Under the pieces are notes generated by a model. That model was not told the origin of the DNA. It saw only the letters and a list, made by a program, of their open reading frames with translations, and made no database searches. From Temnopleurus reevesii (lineage: Eukaryota; Echinodermata; Echinoidea; Temnopleuroida; Temnopleuridae), in the NCBI GenBank assembly GCA_036244855.1, contig BQKZ01000492.1, forward strand, positions 47,713 through 79,805: DNA of 32,093 nt, written 5' to 3'. Both the position numbers and the translations under genes were made by a program. Positions 32,085 through 32,093 of the stretch are shown piece after piece; the stretch's first letter is position 1, and each line of letters opens with the position of its first letter.

Positions 32085-32093
32085 TACTCTCCC

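Larger units (their letters stand above)
28652..32093 (-). other. FNDC3 upstream intron or 5' region
   Basis: I found no further exon, TATA-type promoter or start codon context that I can support. 28652-28790 is duplicated intron shared with 26955-27093. 28800-30040 and 31000-32040 show no feature beyond short simple runs (G10 at 31911-31920). Confidence 0.5.

Overview
The window looks like ordinary metazoan nuclear DNA: AT-rich, mostly intronic, with few short exons and many small non-autonomous transposons. The tRNA-derived SINEs, the many small inverted-repeat elements and the protein type suggest an echinoderm, most likely a sea urchin. That assignment is inference; no ribosomal or mitochondrial marker is present.

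The only gene I can support is on the minus strand: an FNDC3 (FNDC3A/FNDC3B-type fibronectin type III protein) homologue. In transcription order its exons are a proline/glutamine-rich exon present twice (28151-28651 and 26454-26954), an exon encoding a basic, charged helix-like segment and a Ser/Pro-rich linker (19185-19448), and an exon that enters the first fibronectin type III domain (3661-3892). All have canonical AG/GT borders. The phases fit: the first three are phase 1-1, and the last runs from phase 1 to phase 2. The first coding exon and the rest of the protein lie outside the window. The introns are about 7.0 kb and 15.3 kb.

The main oddity is the duplicated proline-rich exon. The copies are 501 nt each and differ at nine positions, all synonymous, so the proteins are identical. 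The shared block is 640 bp, ends close to the exon's donor on one side and two bases before an N on the other. It is either a real tandem exon duplication or, more likely, two haplotypes joined in an assembly.

Region by region: 1-3650 holds a TTAA-flanked repeat, a ~63-bp minisatellite (1370-2490) and a promoter-like island (2500-2960). The 15.3-kb intron (3893-19184) holds a LINE 3' end, SINE copies, at least five inverted-repeat elements, a foldback element and two non-repetitive regions that look regulatory (11030-11420, 16560-17960). The 7-kb intron (19449-26453) holds a tRNA-Thr-like repeat, a three-copy ~410-bp tandem array, a ~600-bp purine tract and a ~275-bp tandem duplication. The spacer between the exon copies (26955-28150) is filled with mobile repeats. 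The stretch 28652-32093 is intron or 5' flank, has one nested repeat complex and ends near a run of 38 C.

I found no clearly new multi-gene system. The best leads are the exon duplication and a family of TTAA-flanked elements sharing one internal sequence plan, two of which carry CRE-like sites inside their arms.
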